DNA of 31,781 nucleotides from Ruthenibacterium sp. (GTDB lineage: Bacteria > Bacillota > Clostridia > Oscillospirales > Ruminococcaceae), in assembly GCA_020025255.1 (NCBI GenBank), contig JAHHSK010000017.1, positions 1 through 31,781 of the forward strand, given 5' to 3'. A model generated the notes under the pieces. That model searched no databases. It saw nothing but the letters and a program-made list of their open reading frames with translations, and had not been told where the DNA came from. This document shows positions 15,673 to 24,456 of this stretch, piece after piece; position 1 is the first letter of the stretch, and the number at the start of each line of letters is the position of its first letter. Made by a program: the position numbers and the translations under genes.

Positions 15673-17825
15673 CAAAACATTCCACAGGGGTGTATGCCGT
15701 GCATGGCACTTTTGGCAGGGAAGAGGGCAAAAGCGGCGTCATCAAAGCGGCACTGGCCGGAAACCCGAATGTGGGCAAATCCACCCTGTTCAACGCGCTG
15801 ACGGGCATGGATCAGCACACGGGGAACTGGCCGGGAAAGACCGTGACCTGTGCAAGCGGGTACTGGAAAAGCCGGGATGCCGGCTGTATGCTGATCGATC
15901 TGCCCGGCTGCTATTCGCTGCTGGCACATTCCGAGGAAGAGGCTGTGGCGCGTGATTATATCTGTTTTGGTGATGCGGATGCGGTGATCGCAGTATGTGA
16001 TGCCTGCTGCATCGAACGCAGCCTGAACCTTGCGCTGCAGATCATGGAAATCACACCGCACGTTGTGATATGCCTGAATCTTATGGATGAGGCACAGAAA
16101 AGCGGAGTGCTGCCGAATGCCGTGCTTTTGCAGGAAAGGCTGGGGGTCCCGGTTGTGCCGACGTGTGCACGCAGCGGCTTGGGGCTGGAGCTTTTGATGC
16201 AGGCCGTACAGGACGCAGCAACCGGCAAAACGGGGCAGACGGCGGTGCGGGTGAAGTATCCGCCCGCACTGGAACGGGCGATCGCAGGGATGCAAAACGC
16301 ACTTTGCCCCTGCATGCCGGAAAACGGCCCTTCGCTGCGCTGGACGGCGCTTCGGCTTTTGGAGGGGGATGCGCGTATGACGCAGGCTCTTGCGGGGCAT
16401 TTGGGGCTTGCACCGCACGAAGCTCCGGCGATTGAAAAAGCGGGGAAAACAGCGCAGAACATTTTGAAAGCGGCGGGGCTTGCACAGCAAACACTGCACG
16501 ATGAGATCATCGAAAGCATCGTGCATACGGCGGAGGATATCTGCCGGGGCGCGGTTTCGCGTGCGGCTGCCTCAAAAACGATGCGCGGGTACAGGATCGA
16601 CCGGCTCTTGACCGGCAGGCGCGTGGGGATCCCGATTATGGTGCTGCTTTTGCTGTTTGTGTTTTGGCTGACGATCAAGGGGGCAAATCTGCCTTCTCAG
16701 CTGCTTTCCCATGCACTGTTTGCACTGGAACGCACGCTGCATCAGGCGGCGGCATGGATGGAAATGCCCGCCTGGCTGGAAGGGCTCCTCATCGATGGCA
16801 TGTATCGCGTACTGGCGTGGGTGGTATCGGTGATGCTGCCGCCTATGGCGATTTTCTTTCCGCTGTTCACACTGCTGGAAGATCTGGGCTATCTTCCCCG
16901 TGTGGCCTTCAATCTGGATCACTGCCTGCACCGGTGCAGTGCATGCGGCAAGCAGGCACTTACCATGGCAATGGGCTTTGGCTGCAATGCGGCGGGCGTG
17001 GTGGGATGCCGCATCATTGATTCACCGCGCGAGCGGCTGATCGCGATTCTGACAAACAGCTTTGTTCCGTGCAATGGGCGCTTTCCGATGCTGATTTCGA
17101 TTTTGACCATGCTCTTTGCGGGAACATGCGGCCGATTTGGGACATCGATGCTTTCGGCTCTGCTGTTGACAGGACTGGTGCTGCTGGGGGTGCTGATGAC
17201 GTTTGCCGCTTCCCGCTTGCTTTCCAAAACCGTATTAAAGGGCATGCCGTCATTTTTTACCTTGGAACTGCCGCCGTACCGCCGCCCGCAGGTGGGAAAG
17301 GTGCTGGTTCGTTCGGTGTTTGACCGCACCCTGTTTGTGCTTGGGCGGGCAGCGGCGGTTGCAGCGCCGGCGGGAATGATCATTTGGATCATGGCAAACA
17401 CACCGTTCGGTGACGGGACACTGCTGACCCAGTGCGCCGCGTTGCTGGATCCGTTTGCGCGGTTTTTCGGCCTGGATGGCGTCATTCTTCTTGCGTTTAT
17501 TTTAGGCTTCCCGGCCAATGAAATCGTAGTGCCGCTGATCGTTATGGGGTATCTTGCATCGGGGAGTATTGCGGAAATGGCAAGTCTGGAGGCGATGCGC
17601 ACCCTGTTTGCGGAAAATGGGTGGACGTGGGTGACCGCAGTATGCACCATGCTTTTTTCGCTGCTGCACTGGCCGTGCTCTACAACCTGCCTGACGATAT
17701 ATCGGGAAACCCAGAGTCTGAAATGGACAGCGGCTGCCTTTGTGCTGCCGGCGGCAGCGGGCTTCGGTTTGTGCGCCGTGGTGGCAAATGGTGCAAGGCT
17801 GGCGCAGTATCTGCTTGCGGTTTGA
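15663..17825 (+). CDS. feoB: FeoB, ferrous iron transporter with G-protein domain
   Basis: This 720-residue inner-membrane Fe(II) transporter has a cytosolic GTPase domain with G1 GNPNVGKST at residues 33-41, G2 region NWPGKTV, G3 DLPG at 79-82 and G4 NLMD at 139-142. It is followed by a membrane domain from about residue 325 with two Gate-like repeats (MGFGCNAAGVVGC near 438, GFPANEIVVPL near 620). A cysteine cluster H420-C421...C425-x2-C428 precedes C441 and C449, and the G domain has a Cys-Cys pair at 115-116. The frame runs upstream through feoA, but the ATG at 15663 is the start because it follows GGAAAGGAG and homology begins there. No separate feoC is visible. Confidence 0.95.
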   Translation: MGLTKHSTGVYAVHGTFGREEGKSGVIKAALAGNPNVGKSTLFNALTGMDQHTGNWPGKTVTCASGYWKSRDAGCMLIDLPGCYSLLAHSEEEAVARDYICFGDADAVIAVCDACCIERSLNLALQIMEITPHVVICLNLMDEAQKSGVLPNAVLLQERLGVPVVPTCARSGLGLELLMQAVQDAATGKTGQTAVRVKYPPALERAIAGMQNALCPCMPENGPSLRWTALRLLEGDARMTQALAGHLGLAPHEAPAIEKAGKTAQNILKAAGLAQQTLHDEIIESIVHTAEDICRGAVSRAAASKTMRGYRIDRLLTGRRVGIPIMVLLLLFVFWLTIKGANLPSQLLSHALFALERTLHQAAAWMEMPAWLEGLLIDGMYRVLAWVVSVMLPPMAIFFPLFTLLEDLGYLPRVAFNLDHCLHRCSACGKQALTMAMGFGCNAAGVVGCRIIDSPRERLIAILTNSFVPCNGRFPMLISILTMLFAGTCGRFGTSMLSALLLTGLVLLGVLMTFAASRLLSKTVLKGMPSFFTLELPPYRRPQVGKVLVRSVFDRTLFVLGRAAAVAAPAGMIIWIMANTPFGDGTLLTQCAALLDPFARFFGLDGVILLAFILGFPANEIVVPLIVMGYLASGSIAEMASLEAMRTLFAENGWTWVTAVCTMLFSLLHWPCSTTCLTIYRETQSLKWTAAAFVLPAAAGFGLCAVVANGARLAQYLLAV

Positions 17826-17830
17826 GCCTG

Positions 17831-17875
17831 ACGGAAAAGAAAAAAGCGCGGTCTGCCGCGCTTTTTCTTTTCCGT
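17831..17875. terminator. Intrinsic terminator after feoB
   Basis: The arms 17831-17851 and 17856-17875 are complementary over 20 bp with one bulged A and the tetraloop TCTG. The GC core GCGCGG/CCGCGC is flanked by A-rich and T-rich tracts (CTTTTTCTTTTCC), which makes it terminator-like on either strand. It ends the feo operon six bases after the feoB stop. Confidence 0.9.
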
Positions 17876-17950
17876 ATGGAATGCAGGCAGTGCGGACAGA
17901 ATAAACAAAAACAAGCAGGCTGCGGCTTGGAAAATCAGGGGGCAAGATGA

Positions 17951-17979
17951 TTGCAGGATGCATCCGGAATTGGTATAAT
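17951..17979 (+). promoter_or_regulatory. Extended -10 promoter of the uvrB-uvrA operon
   Basis: TGGTATAAT (17971-17979) is a perfect extended -10 (TGn plus TATAAT). TTGCAG (17951-17956) is 17 bases upstream of the hexamer. The leader to uvrB is about 60 bases. No GAAC-N4-GTTC LexA site was seen around it. The rest of the gap from 17876 to 18046 shows no gene. Confidence 0.7.
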
Positions 17980-18033
17980 AACTATGATTCCGCAAAGGAT
18001 GACAAAATGCCGTGCACAGCCGGCGGAAAGCAA

Positions 18034-18039
18034 GAGGTG
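18034..18039 (+). promoter_or_regulatory. Shine-Dalgarno deciding the uvrB start
   Basis: GAGGTG lies one base before the ATG at 18041, too close to serve it, and 7 bases before an in-frame TTG at 18047. This spacing favours the TTG as the true start of uvrB. Confidence 0.6.
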
Positions 18040-18046
18040 AATGATT

Positions 18047-20041
18047 TTGTCACAGGAACCAAAGGATCGATTTATATTAAAAGCACCCTATCAGCCGACC
18101 GGCGATCAGCCCGAGGCGATTGCGCAGCTGACAGACGGCCTGCTGGCGGGTGATCAATTCCAGACTCTGCTTGGTGTTACGGGAAGCGGCAAAACGTTCA
18201 CCATGGCCAATATCATTGCCAATCTCAACCGGCCGACGCTGGTGCTGGCGCATAACAAAACACTGGCAGCACAGCTGTGCACCGAATTCAAGGAATTCTT
18301 TCCCGATAATGCGGTGGAATATTTTGTTTCGTATTATGATTATTACCAGCCGGAAGCATACATTCCCAGCACCGATACCTATATCGAAAAAGACAGCGCG
18401 ATCAACGATGAAATCGACCGTCTGCGCCATTCCGCGACAGCGGCGCTTTCGGAACGGCGCGATGTCATCATCGTGGCGAGCGTTTCGTGTATTTACTCTT
18501 TGGGCGACCCGATCGATTACCGCAGCATGGTCATCAGCATCCGGCAGGGCATGCAGCTTGACCGCGATGAGCTTATGGCGCGGCTTGTCACACTGCAGTA
18601 CGAACGCAACGATATCAACTTTGTGCGCAACAAATTCCGCGTGCGCGGCGATATCATCGAAATCAACCTTGCATATATGCAGGACGTTGCGATCCGCATC
18701 GAATTTTTCGGAGACGAGGTCGATCGCATCAGCGAAGTGAATCCGCTGACAGGCGAGCGACGTGCCGAGGTGCGCCACGTTGCCATTTTCCCGGCAAGCC
18801 ATTATATCGTCACGGGCGATAAAATGCGCGAAGGGCTTGCCCGCATCCGCGAGGAAATGGACGAACAGGTGAAAACGTTCACACACGAAGGCAAGCTGCT
18901 GGAAGCCCAGCGCATCGCCCAGCGCACGAATTACGACATTGAAATGCTGACGGAAGTGGGCATGTGCAAGGGCATCGAAAACTATTCCGCCGTATTGGCG
19001 GGGCGCGAACCCGGCACGATGCCCACCACCCTGCTGGATTATTTCCCGGATGATTTTCTTTTGTTCGTGGACGAAAGCCATGTGATGCTGCCGCAGCTGC
19101 GTGCCATGTACGGCGGCGACCGCGCCCGCAAAAAAAGCCTTGTGGATTTCGGCTTTCGTCTGCCGTCTGCGTATGATAACCGTCCGCTGCGCTTTGAGGA
19201 ATTTGAAAGCAAGCTGAATCAGACGGTGTTTGTTTCCGCAACGCCCGGACAGTATGAGCGCGAACGTTCCGAACAGATCGTCGAACAGGTCATCCGTCCG
19301 ACCGGCCTGCTGGATCCGCGTGTTATCGTCAAGCCGGTGGAAGGGCAGATCGAAGATCTGCTGGGCGAAATAAATCAGCGCAGCGCGCGCGGCGAGCGTG
19401 TGCTGGTTACGACGCTGACGAAGAAAATGGCAGAGGATCTGACGGATTATCTGTCCGATCATGGCGTCAAAGTAAAGTATATGCACCATGAGGTCGATAC
19501 GTTTGAACGGGTGGAGCTGATGCAGGATCTGCGCCGGGGCGTGATCGACGTGATCGTGGGCATCAACCTGCTGCGGGAAGGGCTGGATCTTCCCGAAGTG
19601 TCGCTTGTGGCGATACTCGATGCCGATAAAGAAGGCTTCCTGCGCAGCGAAACAAGCCTTGTGCAGACGATCGGGCGCGCCGCACGCAATGCGGACGGCG
19701 TCGTTATCATGTATGCCGATGAGATCACGCCCTCTATGGAGCGGGCGATTACCGAAACCGAGCGCCGCCGCGGCATCCAGCAGGCGTATAACCAAGCGCA
19801 CGGCATTGTGCCGAAAACCATCGTGAAGGAAATCCGCGATAACGGCGTGCTGGAAATTTCCAAAAAGGACGACGATCCTTCCGGCCGCCGCATGAGCCGT
19901 GCGGAAATTGCGCAGAAGATCGAACAGCTTACACGCGAAATGAAGCAGGCGGCAAAGATTCTGGAATTTGAGCATGCGGCTTTCCTGCGCGACCGCATTG
20001 AAAAGCTGCGCGAGCAGCTGGAAAGGAAAACAAAACTTTGA
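18047..20041 (+). CDS. uvrB: UvrABC excision nuclease subunit B
   Basis: This is the damage-verification helicase-like subunit of nucleotide excision repair, which loads from UvrA and recruits UvrC. Walker A GVTGSGKT is at residues 43-50. The beta-hairpin segment YYDYYQPEAYIPSTDTYIEK, the DESHV box, the helicase motif GRAARNADG and a C-terminal UVR domain (EQLTREMKQAAKILEFEHAA) are all present. Length is 664 residues from the TTG or 666 from the ATG at 18041; the TTG is preferred on Shine-Dalgarno spacing. The stop overlaps the TTG start of uvrA, giving a tightly coupled pair. Confidence 0.97.
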   Translation: MSQEPKDRFILKAPYQPTGDQPEAIAQLTDGLLAGDQFQTLLGVTGSGKTFTMANIIANLNRPTLVLAHNKTLAAQLCTEFKEFFPDNAVEYFVSYYDYYQPEAYIPSTDTYIEKDSAINDEIDRLRHSATAALSERRDVIIVASVSCIYSLGDPIDYRSMVISIRQGMQLDRDELMARLVTLQYERNDINFVRNKFRVRGDIIEINLAYMQDVAIRIEFFGDEVDRISEVNPLTGERRAEVRHVAIFPASHYIVTGDKMREGLARIREEMDEQVKTFTHEGKLLEAQRIAQRTNYDIEMLTEVGMCKGIENYSAVLAGREPGTMPTTLLDYFPDDFLLFVDESHVMLPQLRAMYGGDRARKKSLVDFGFRLPSAYDNRPLRFEEFESKLNQTVFVSATPGQYERERSEQIVEQVIRPTGLLDPRVIVKPVEGQIEDLLGEINQRSARGERVLVTTLTKKMAEDLTDYLSDHGVKVKYMHHEVDTFERVELMQDLRRGVIDVIVGINLLREGLDLPEVSLVAILDADKEGFLRSETSLVQTIGRAARNADGVVIMYADEITPSMERAITETERRRGIQQAYNQAHGIVPKTIVKEIRDNGVLEISKKDDDPSGRRMSRAEIAQKIEQLTREMKQAAKILEFEHAAFLRDRIEKLREQLERKTKL

Positions 20042-22857
20042 GTACGGATAAAATCGTGATTAAAGGCGCGCGCGAACACAATTTGAAAAACATTGATGTG
20101 ACGATCCCGCGCGATAAACTGATCGTGATGACGGGGCTTTCCGGCAGCGGAAAATCCTCGCTGGCATTCGATACGATTTATGCGGACGGACAGCGCCGCT
20201 ATATGGAAAGCTTGTCCAGCTATGCGCGCCAGTTCCTTGGGCAGATGGAAAAGCCCGATGTCGATGAGATCCAGGGGCTTTCGCCTGCCATTTCCATCGA
20301 TCAGAAAACAACGTCCCGCAATCCGCGTTCCACAGTGGGCACCGTGACGGAAATCTATGATTATCTGCGCCTTTTGTATGCGCGCATCGGCATTCCGCAC
20401 TGTCCGGTCTGCGGGCGGGAAATCAGCCAGCAGACAGTGGATCAAATGGTGGATGAGGTGCTGCGCCTGGAGGAAGGCACGCGGTTTCAGGTGCTGGCGC
20501 CGGTTGTGCGCGGGCGCAAGGGCACCCAGCAGAAGGAGTTTGAAGCGGCACGCCGCTCCGGCTTTGCCCGTGTGCGCGTGGATGGCAATATTTATGATCT
20601 GGACGAAGAGATCGTATTGGAAAAAAATAAAAAGCATACGGTGGAAATTGTGGTGGACCGCCTTGTGGCAAGGCCGGGTTCGCGCAGCCGAATCGCAGAT
20701 TCCATTGAAACAGCAATCGGCCTGACGGGCGGGCTTGTAGGCATTGATGTGATCGGCGGCAAGGAAATGCTGTTCAGCCAAAGCTATGCCTGCCCGGATC
20801 ACGGTGTTTCGATCGAAGAACTTTCGCCGCGCATGTTTTCGTTCAACAATCCGTTCGGCGCATGCGAGCGCTGCACGGGGCTTGGAACCTTTATGAAGGT
20901 AGACCCTGCACTGGTCATCCCGAACCGGACGCTTTCGATCCGCGAAGGGGCAATCAAGGCCAGCGGCTGGTATTATGCCGAAGGCTCCGTCAGCGAAATG
21001 TATTATAAAGGGCTGGGCAAACGCTACGGTTTTACGCTGGATACCAAAATCGAGGATATCCCGCCGGAAGGGCTGGATGCACTGCTGTATGGAACCAAGG
21101 GCGAAAAGCTGGAAATGGTGCGTGAGACCGAGCGCGGCACCGGCGCTTATACTACGGATTTTGAAGGCATCGTCACAAATCTGGAACGACGGTTCCGCGA
21201 CACGAACTCGCAGTGGATGAAAGAGGAAATCCAAGGTGTGATGACAGGCGTGGAATGTCCGGATTGCCACGGCAGCCGCCTGAAGCCCGCCAGCCTTTCC
21301 GTTACGGTGGGCGGCATCAATATCAGCGAGTTTACCAACATGAGCGTGCGGGAAGAATTGGAATTCATTGAAAAGCTGGAGCTTTCGCCCCGTGAGCACA
21401 GGATTGCCGATGCGATTTTGAAAGAGGTGCGCGAACGGCTGTGCTTCTTGAAAAACGTAGGGCTGGAATATCTGACACTCAGCCGCAATGCAGCCACGCT
21501 TTCGGGCGGCGAAAGCCAGCGCATCCGCCTTGCCACCCAGATCGGCAGTGCACTGACCGGTGTTTTGTACGTTTTGGATGAGCCGAGCATCGGTCTGCAT
21601 CAGCGGGATAATTCCAAGCTGATCGGCACACTCAAGCGCCTGCGCGATCTGGGCAATACGCTCATTGTCGTGGAACACGATGAAGAGACGATGCGGGAAG
21701 CGGACTGGATCGTGGATATCGGCCCGGGCGCGGGCGTACACGGCGGCGAATTGGTGGCGCAGGGCACGGTGGAGGATATCTGCGCGGCTCCCGGCAGCAT
21801 CACGGGTGATTATCTTTCGGGGCGCAAAAAGATCGAAGTGCCTGCGCAGCGCCGTACCGGAAATGGAAAGTTCCTGGAAATCCAGGGCGCATCGCTCAAT
21901 AATCTGCGCGATATCGATGTCAAGATCCCGCTTGGGGTGCTGACCTGTGTCACCGGTATTTCCGGCAGCGGAAAGTCATCGCTCATCAACGAGATCCTTT
22001 ATAAAAAGCTGGCATCCGAACTGAACGGCGCGCGCATCCGTCCGGGAAAGCACCGCGCGTTCTTCGGGATTGAAAATGTGGATAAGGTCATCGGCATCGA
22101 TCAATCCCCGATCGGGCGCACGCCGCGCTCGAACCCCGCCACCTACACCGGCGTTTTCACGGATATCCGCGCGGTATTCGCCCAGACGCAGGAAGCGAAA
22201 AAGCGCGGGTACGGGCCGGGGCGCTTCAGCTTCAATGTCAAGGGCGGGCGCTGTGAGGCGTGCGAAGGGGATGGCGTGATGCGCATCCCGATGCATTTTC
22301 TGCCGGATATTTATGTGCCGTGCGATGTGTGCCACGGCGCGCGCTACAACCGTGAGACGCTGGAGGTAAAATACAAGGATAAAACGATCACCGATGTGCT
22401 GAACATGACGGTGGAGCAGGCGTGCATTTTCTTTGAAAATATTCCCAGAATCCACCGCAAGCTGCAGACGATCGTGGATGTGGGGCTTGGGTATATCACA
22501 TTGGGGCAAAGCGCAACCACACTTTCGGGCGGGGAAGCCCAGCGCGTCAAGCTGGCACTGGAACTTTCCAAACCCGGAACGGGACGCACGGTGTATATTA
22601 TGGACGAACCGACGACCGGTCTGCATGTGGATGATGTAAGCAAGCTGGTTCGCGTGATTGACCGCCTTGTGGACGCAGGAAATACCGTCATCATCATCGA
22701 GCATAATCTGGACGTCATCAAACGTGCCGATCATATTATCGATCTTGGCCCGGAAGGCGGCAGCGCCGGCGGGCTGATCATCGCACAGGGTACGCCGGAA
22801 GAGGTGGCACAGTGCGAAAAATCGTATACCGGGCAGTATCTCAAGCCCCTTTTGTAA
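20038..22857 (+). CDS. uvrA: UvrABC excision nuclease subunit A
   Basis: This 939-residue tandem ABC ATPase finds bulky DNA lesions and loads UvrB. Walker A sites are GLSGSGKSS (K39) and a second one in GISGSGKSS near residue 640. Signatures LSGGESQRIRLA and LSGGEAQRVKLA each precede a Walker B (VLDEPSIGLHQ, IMDEPTTGLHV). The second zinc module is CEAC...CDVC. The first has C252-P-D-H255 paired with C276-x2-C279, so His replaces one Cys. The start is TTG, overlapping the uvrB stop, with GGAAAGGAAAA upstream; homology (IVIKGAREHNLKNID) begins almost at once, supporting it. Confidence 0.97.
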   Translation: MSTDKIVIKGAREHNLKNIDVTIPRDKLIVMTGLSGSGKSSLAFDTIYADGQRRYMESLSSYARQFLGQMEKPDVDEIQGLSPAISIDQKTTSRNPRSTVGTVTEIYDYLRLLYARIGIPHCPVCGREISQQTVDQMVDEVLRLEEGTRFQVLAPVVRGRKGTQQKEFEAARRSGFARVRVDGNIYDLDEEIVLEKNKKHTVEIVVDRLVARPGSRSRIADSIETAIGLTGGLVGIDVIGGKEMLFSQSYACPDHGVSIEELSPRMFSFNNPFGACERCTGLGTFMKVDPALVIPNRTLSIREGAIKASGWYYAEGSVSEMYYKGLGKRYGFTLDTKIEDIPPEGLDALLYGTKGEKLEMVRETERGTGAYTTDFEGIVTNLERRFRDTNSQWMKEEIQGVMTGVECPDCHGSRLKPASLSVTVGGINISEFTNMSVREELEFIEKLELSPREHRIADAILKEVRERLCFLKNVGLEYLTLSRNAATLSGGESQRIRLATQIGSALTGVLYVLDEPSIGLHQRDNSKLIGTLKRLRDLGNTLIVVEHDEETMREADWIVDIGPGAGVHGGELVAQGTVEDICAAPGSITGDYLSGRKKIEVPAQRRTGNGKFLEIQGASLNNLRDIDVKIPLGVLTCVTGISGSGKSSLINEILYKKLASELNGARIRPGKHRAFFGIENVDKVIGIDQSPIGRTPRSNPATYTGVFTDIRAVFAQTQEAKKRGYGPGRFSFNVKGGRCEACEGDGVMRIPMHFLPDIYVPCDVCHGARYNRETLEVKYKDKTITDVLNMTVEQACIFFENIPRIHRKLQTIVDVGLGYITLGQSATTLSGGEAQRVKLALELSKPGTGRTVYIMDEPTTGLHVDDVSKLVRVIDRLVDAGNTVIIIEHNLDVIKRADHIIDLGPEGGSAGGLIIAQGTPEEVAQCEKSYTGQYLKPLL

Positions 22858-22869
22858 ATGCGGCAGGCA

Positions 22870-22904
22870 CAGAAAGCACCCTTCGCAAGGAGCGGTGCTT
22901 TCTG
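22870..22904 (+). terminator. Hairpin after uvrA without a T-tract
   Basis: CAGAAAGCACC (22870-22880) and GGTGCTTTCTG (22894-22904) form a perfect 11-bp stem. It begins 13 bases after the uvrA stop. No T-run follows (GCGTAAAGGG), so it may be a weak or factor-dependent terminator or a 3'-end stabilising structure. Confidence 0.5.
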
Positions 22905-22947
22905 CGTAAAGGGAAGGGATCCCCTGCCGCAAACCGCGTGTTTGTTG

Positions 22948-22976
22948 TTGTCAGAAAGCGGAAAAAGTAGTATACT
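22948..22976 (+). promoter_or_regulatory. Strong sigma-A promoter of the miaB operon
   Basis: TTGTCA (22948-22953) and TATACT (22971-22976) are 17 bases apart and each matches consensus at 5/6. The leader to miaB is about 47 bases. It would drive the six-gene run through the HlyD-like gene, since no terminator was seen within it. Confidence 0.75.
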
Positions 22977-23001
22977 GAACTAATATGTGAATCATAGGTT
23001 C
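22977..23001 (+). repeat. Imperfect inverted repeat at the predicted miaB transcription start
   Basis: GAAC (22977-22980) with TATG (22984-22987) mirrors CATA (22993-22996) with GTTC (22998-23001) around TGAAT. It lies right after the -10, where an operator or leader hairpin could act. The spacing is unequal on the two sides and the match could be chance. Confidence 0.25.
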
Positions 23002-23029
23002 GTTTGGCAAAACAAGATAGAGGTGAAGT

Positions 23030-24412
23030 ATGGAAACCAAGATGCTCCGTTTTCAGAAAAACGAAAAAGCAGCAAAAAAGATTGCGAAATTTTACGGCGG
23101 ACAGCCCAAAGGATTTGTGCATTCGTTTGGCTGCCAGCAGAATGTGAATGATGGTGAAAAAATAAAAGGCGTCCTGCTGGATGCCGGATTTGCAATGGCA
23201 GAAGATCCGCAGCAGGCCGATCTGATCGTCTTTAATACCTGTGCTGTGCGCGAGCATGCGGAACAGCGGGTGTTCGGCAATATCGGGGCGCTGAAAAAGC
23301 TCAAGGAAATGAATCCCCGGCTGATGATCGCGGTATCCGGCTGCATGGCGCAGGAAGAAGCCGTGGTTGAAAAATTTAAAAATCACTATCCGTTTGTGGA
23401 TATTGTGTTCGGCATCAACAAAATCGATTTGCTGCCGGATATTCTGTGGGAAAGAATCCGTTCCCAGCGGCGCGTATTGGACACACCCGCAGAGCGCACC
23501 GATGTGATCGAGGATATCCCGCAGAAGCGGGATTCCAAATTCCGCGCATGGCTTTCCATTATGTACGGCTGCGACAACTTCTGTTCGTACTGCATCGTGC
23601 CGTATGTGCGCGGGCGGGAACGCAGCCGCGCCAGTGCGGATATTTTAAAGGAATTCCGCGAATTGATCGACGCCGGCTACAAGGAAATTACACTGCTGGG
23701 ACAGAACGTGAATTCTTACGGCAAGGGCCTTGCGGAAACGATCGATTTCCCGCAGCTTCTGCGCATGCTGGATGCCGTGCCGGGCGATTACTGCATCCGC
23801 TTCATGACAAGCCACCCCAAGGATGCAACGCATGAGCTGATCGACACGATCGCCGCAAGCCGACATATCAGTCATCACCTGCATCTGCCGGTGCAGTCCG
23901 GCTCGAACCGGATCTTGAAGCAGATGAATCGCCGCTATGATGTGGAAAGCTATCTGTCTTTGATCGATTATGCCAAGGAGCGGATCCCGGATATGACCTT
24001 CTCCAGCGATATCATCGTCGGCTTTCCCGGCGAGACGGAGGAGGATTTCCAGAAAACAGAAGAGCTGTGCCGGCGTGTTGAATACATGCAGCTGTTCACG
24101 TTCATATACTCCAAACGCTCCGGCACGGCTGCGGCCGAAATGCCGGATCCCACGCCGCGCAAGGAAAAATCGGATCGAATCGGACGGCTGCTGGAACTTC
24201 AGCAGCAAGTGGTTGCAAAGCTGGGCGGGCAAATGGTCGGCAAAACGGTGCGCGCCTTGGTGGAAGGCCCCGGCAGAAAGAAGGACAGCCTTACGGCGCG
24301 GCTGGATAACAACATGACGGTTGAATTTATGCAGCCGGCTCCGGTGGGCGAATTTGCAATGATCCGCATCACAGGGGTTCGCGGCGCGATCCTGACGGGG
24401 GAACTGGAATAG
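23030..24412 (+). CDS. miaB: tRNA-2-methylthio-N6-dimethylallyladenosine synthase
   Basis: This 460-residue radical SAM methylthiotransferase adds the 2-methylthio group to i6A at tRNA position 37. The N-terminal UPF0004 domain has its three auxiliary-cluster cysteines in HSFGCQQN (C35), FNTCAVRE (near 71) and VSGCMAQEE (near 105). The radical SAM motif is C181-x3-C185-x2-C188 (GCDNFCSYC), followed by IVPYVRGRERSR. A TRAM domain ends the protein (about 385-455). GAGGTG precedes the ATG. It is the first gene after a strong promoter, and miaA, which makes its substrate, is four genes downstream. Confidence 0.96.
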   Translation: METKMLRFQKNEKAAKKIAKFYGGQPKGFVHSFGCQQNVNDGEKIKGVLLDAGFAMAEDPQQADLIVFNTCAVREHAEQRVFGNIGALKKLKEMNPRLMIAVSGCMAQEEAVVEKFKNHYPFVDIVFGINKIDLLPDILWERIRSQRRVLDTPAERTDVIEDIPQKRDSKFRAWLSIMYGCDNFCSYCIVPYVRGRERSRASADILKEFRELIDAGYKEITLLGQNVNSYGKGLAETIDFPQLLRMLDAVPGDYCIRFMTSHPKDATHELIDTIAASRHISHHLHLPVQSGSNRILKQMNRRYDVESYLSLIDYAKERIPDMTFSSDIIVGFPGETEEDFQKTEELCRRVEYMQLFTFIYSKRSGTAAAEMPDPTPRKEKSDRIGRLLELQQQVVAKLGGQMVGKTVRALVEGPGRKKDSLTARLDNNMTVEFMQPAPVGEFAMIRITGVRGAILTGELE

Positions 24413-24456
24413 ACAAGTTCAAAAAATCAAACGCAAACAAGAAGGAGATTATTATT

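Noticed and set aside
17947..18153. Small frame between feoB and uvrB
   Set aside because: It starts inside the uvrB promoter, has no ribosome binding site and runs into uvrB in another frame.
18077..21741. Long minus-strand frames (632 and 760 codons) opposite uvrB and uvrA
   Set aside because: They are antisense shadows of two highly conserved genes, rich in His/Arg/Cys, with no domain and no proper start context.
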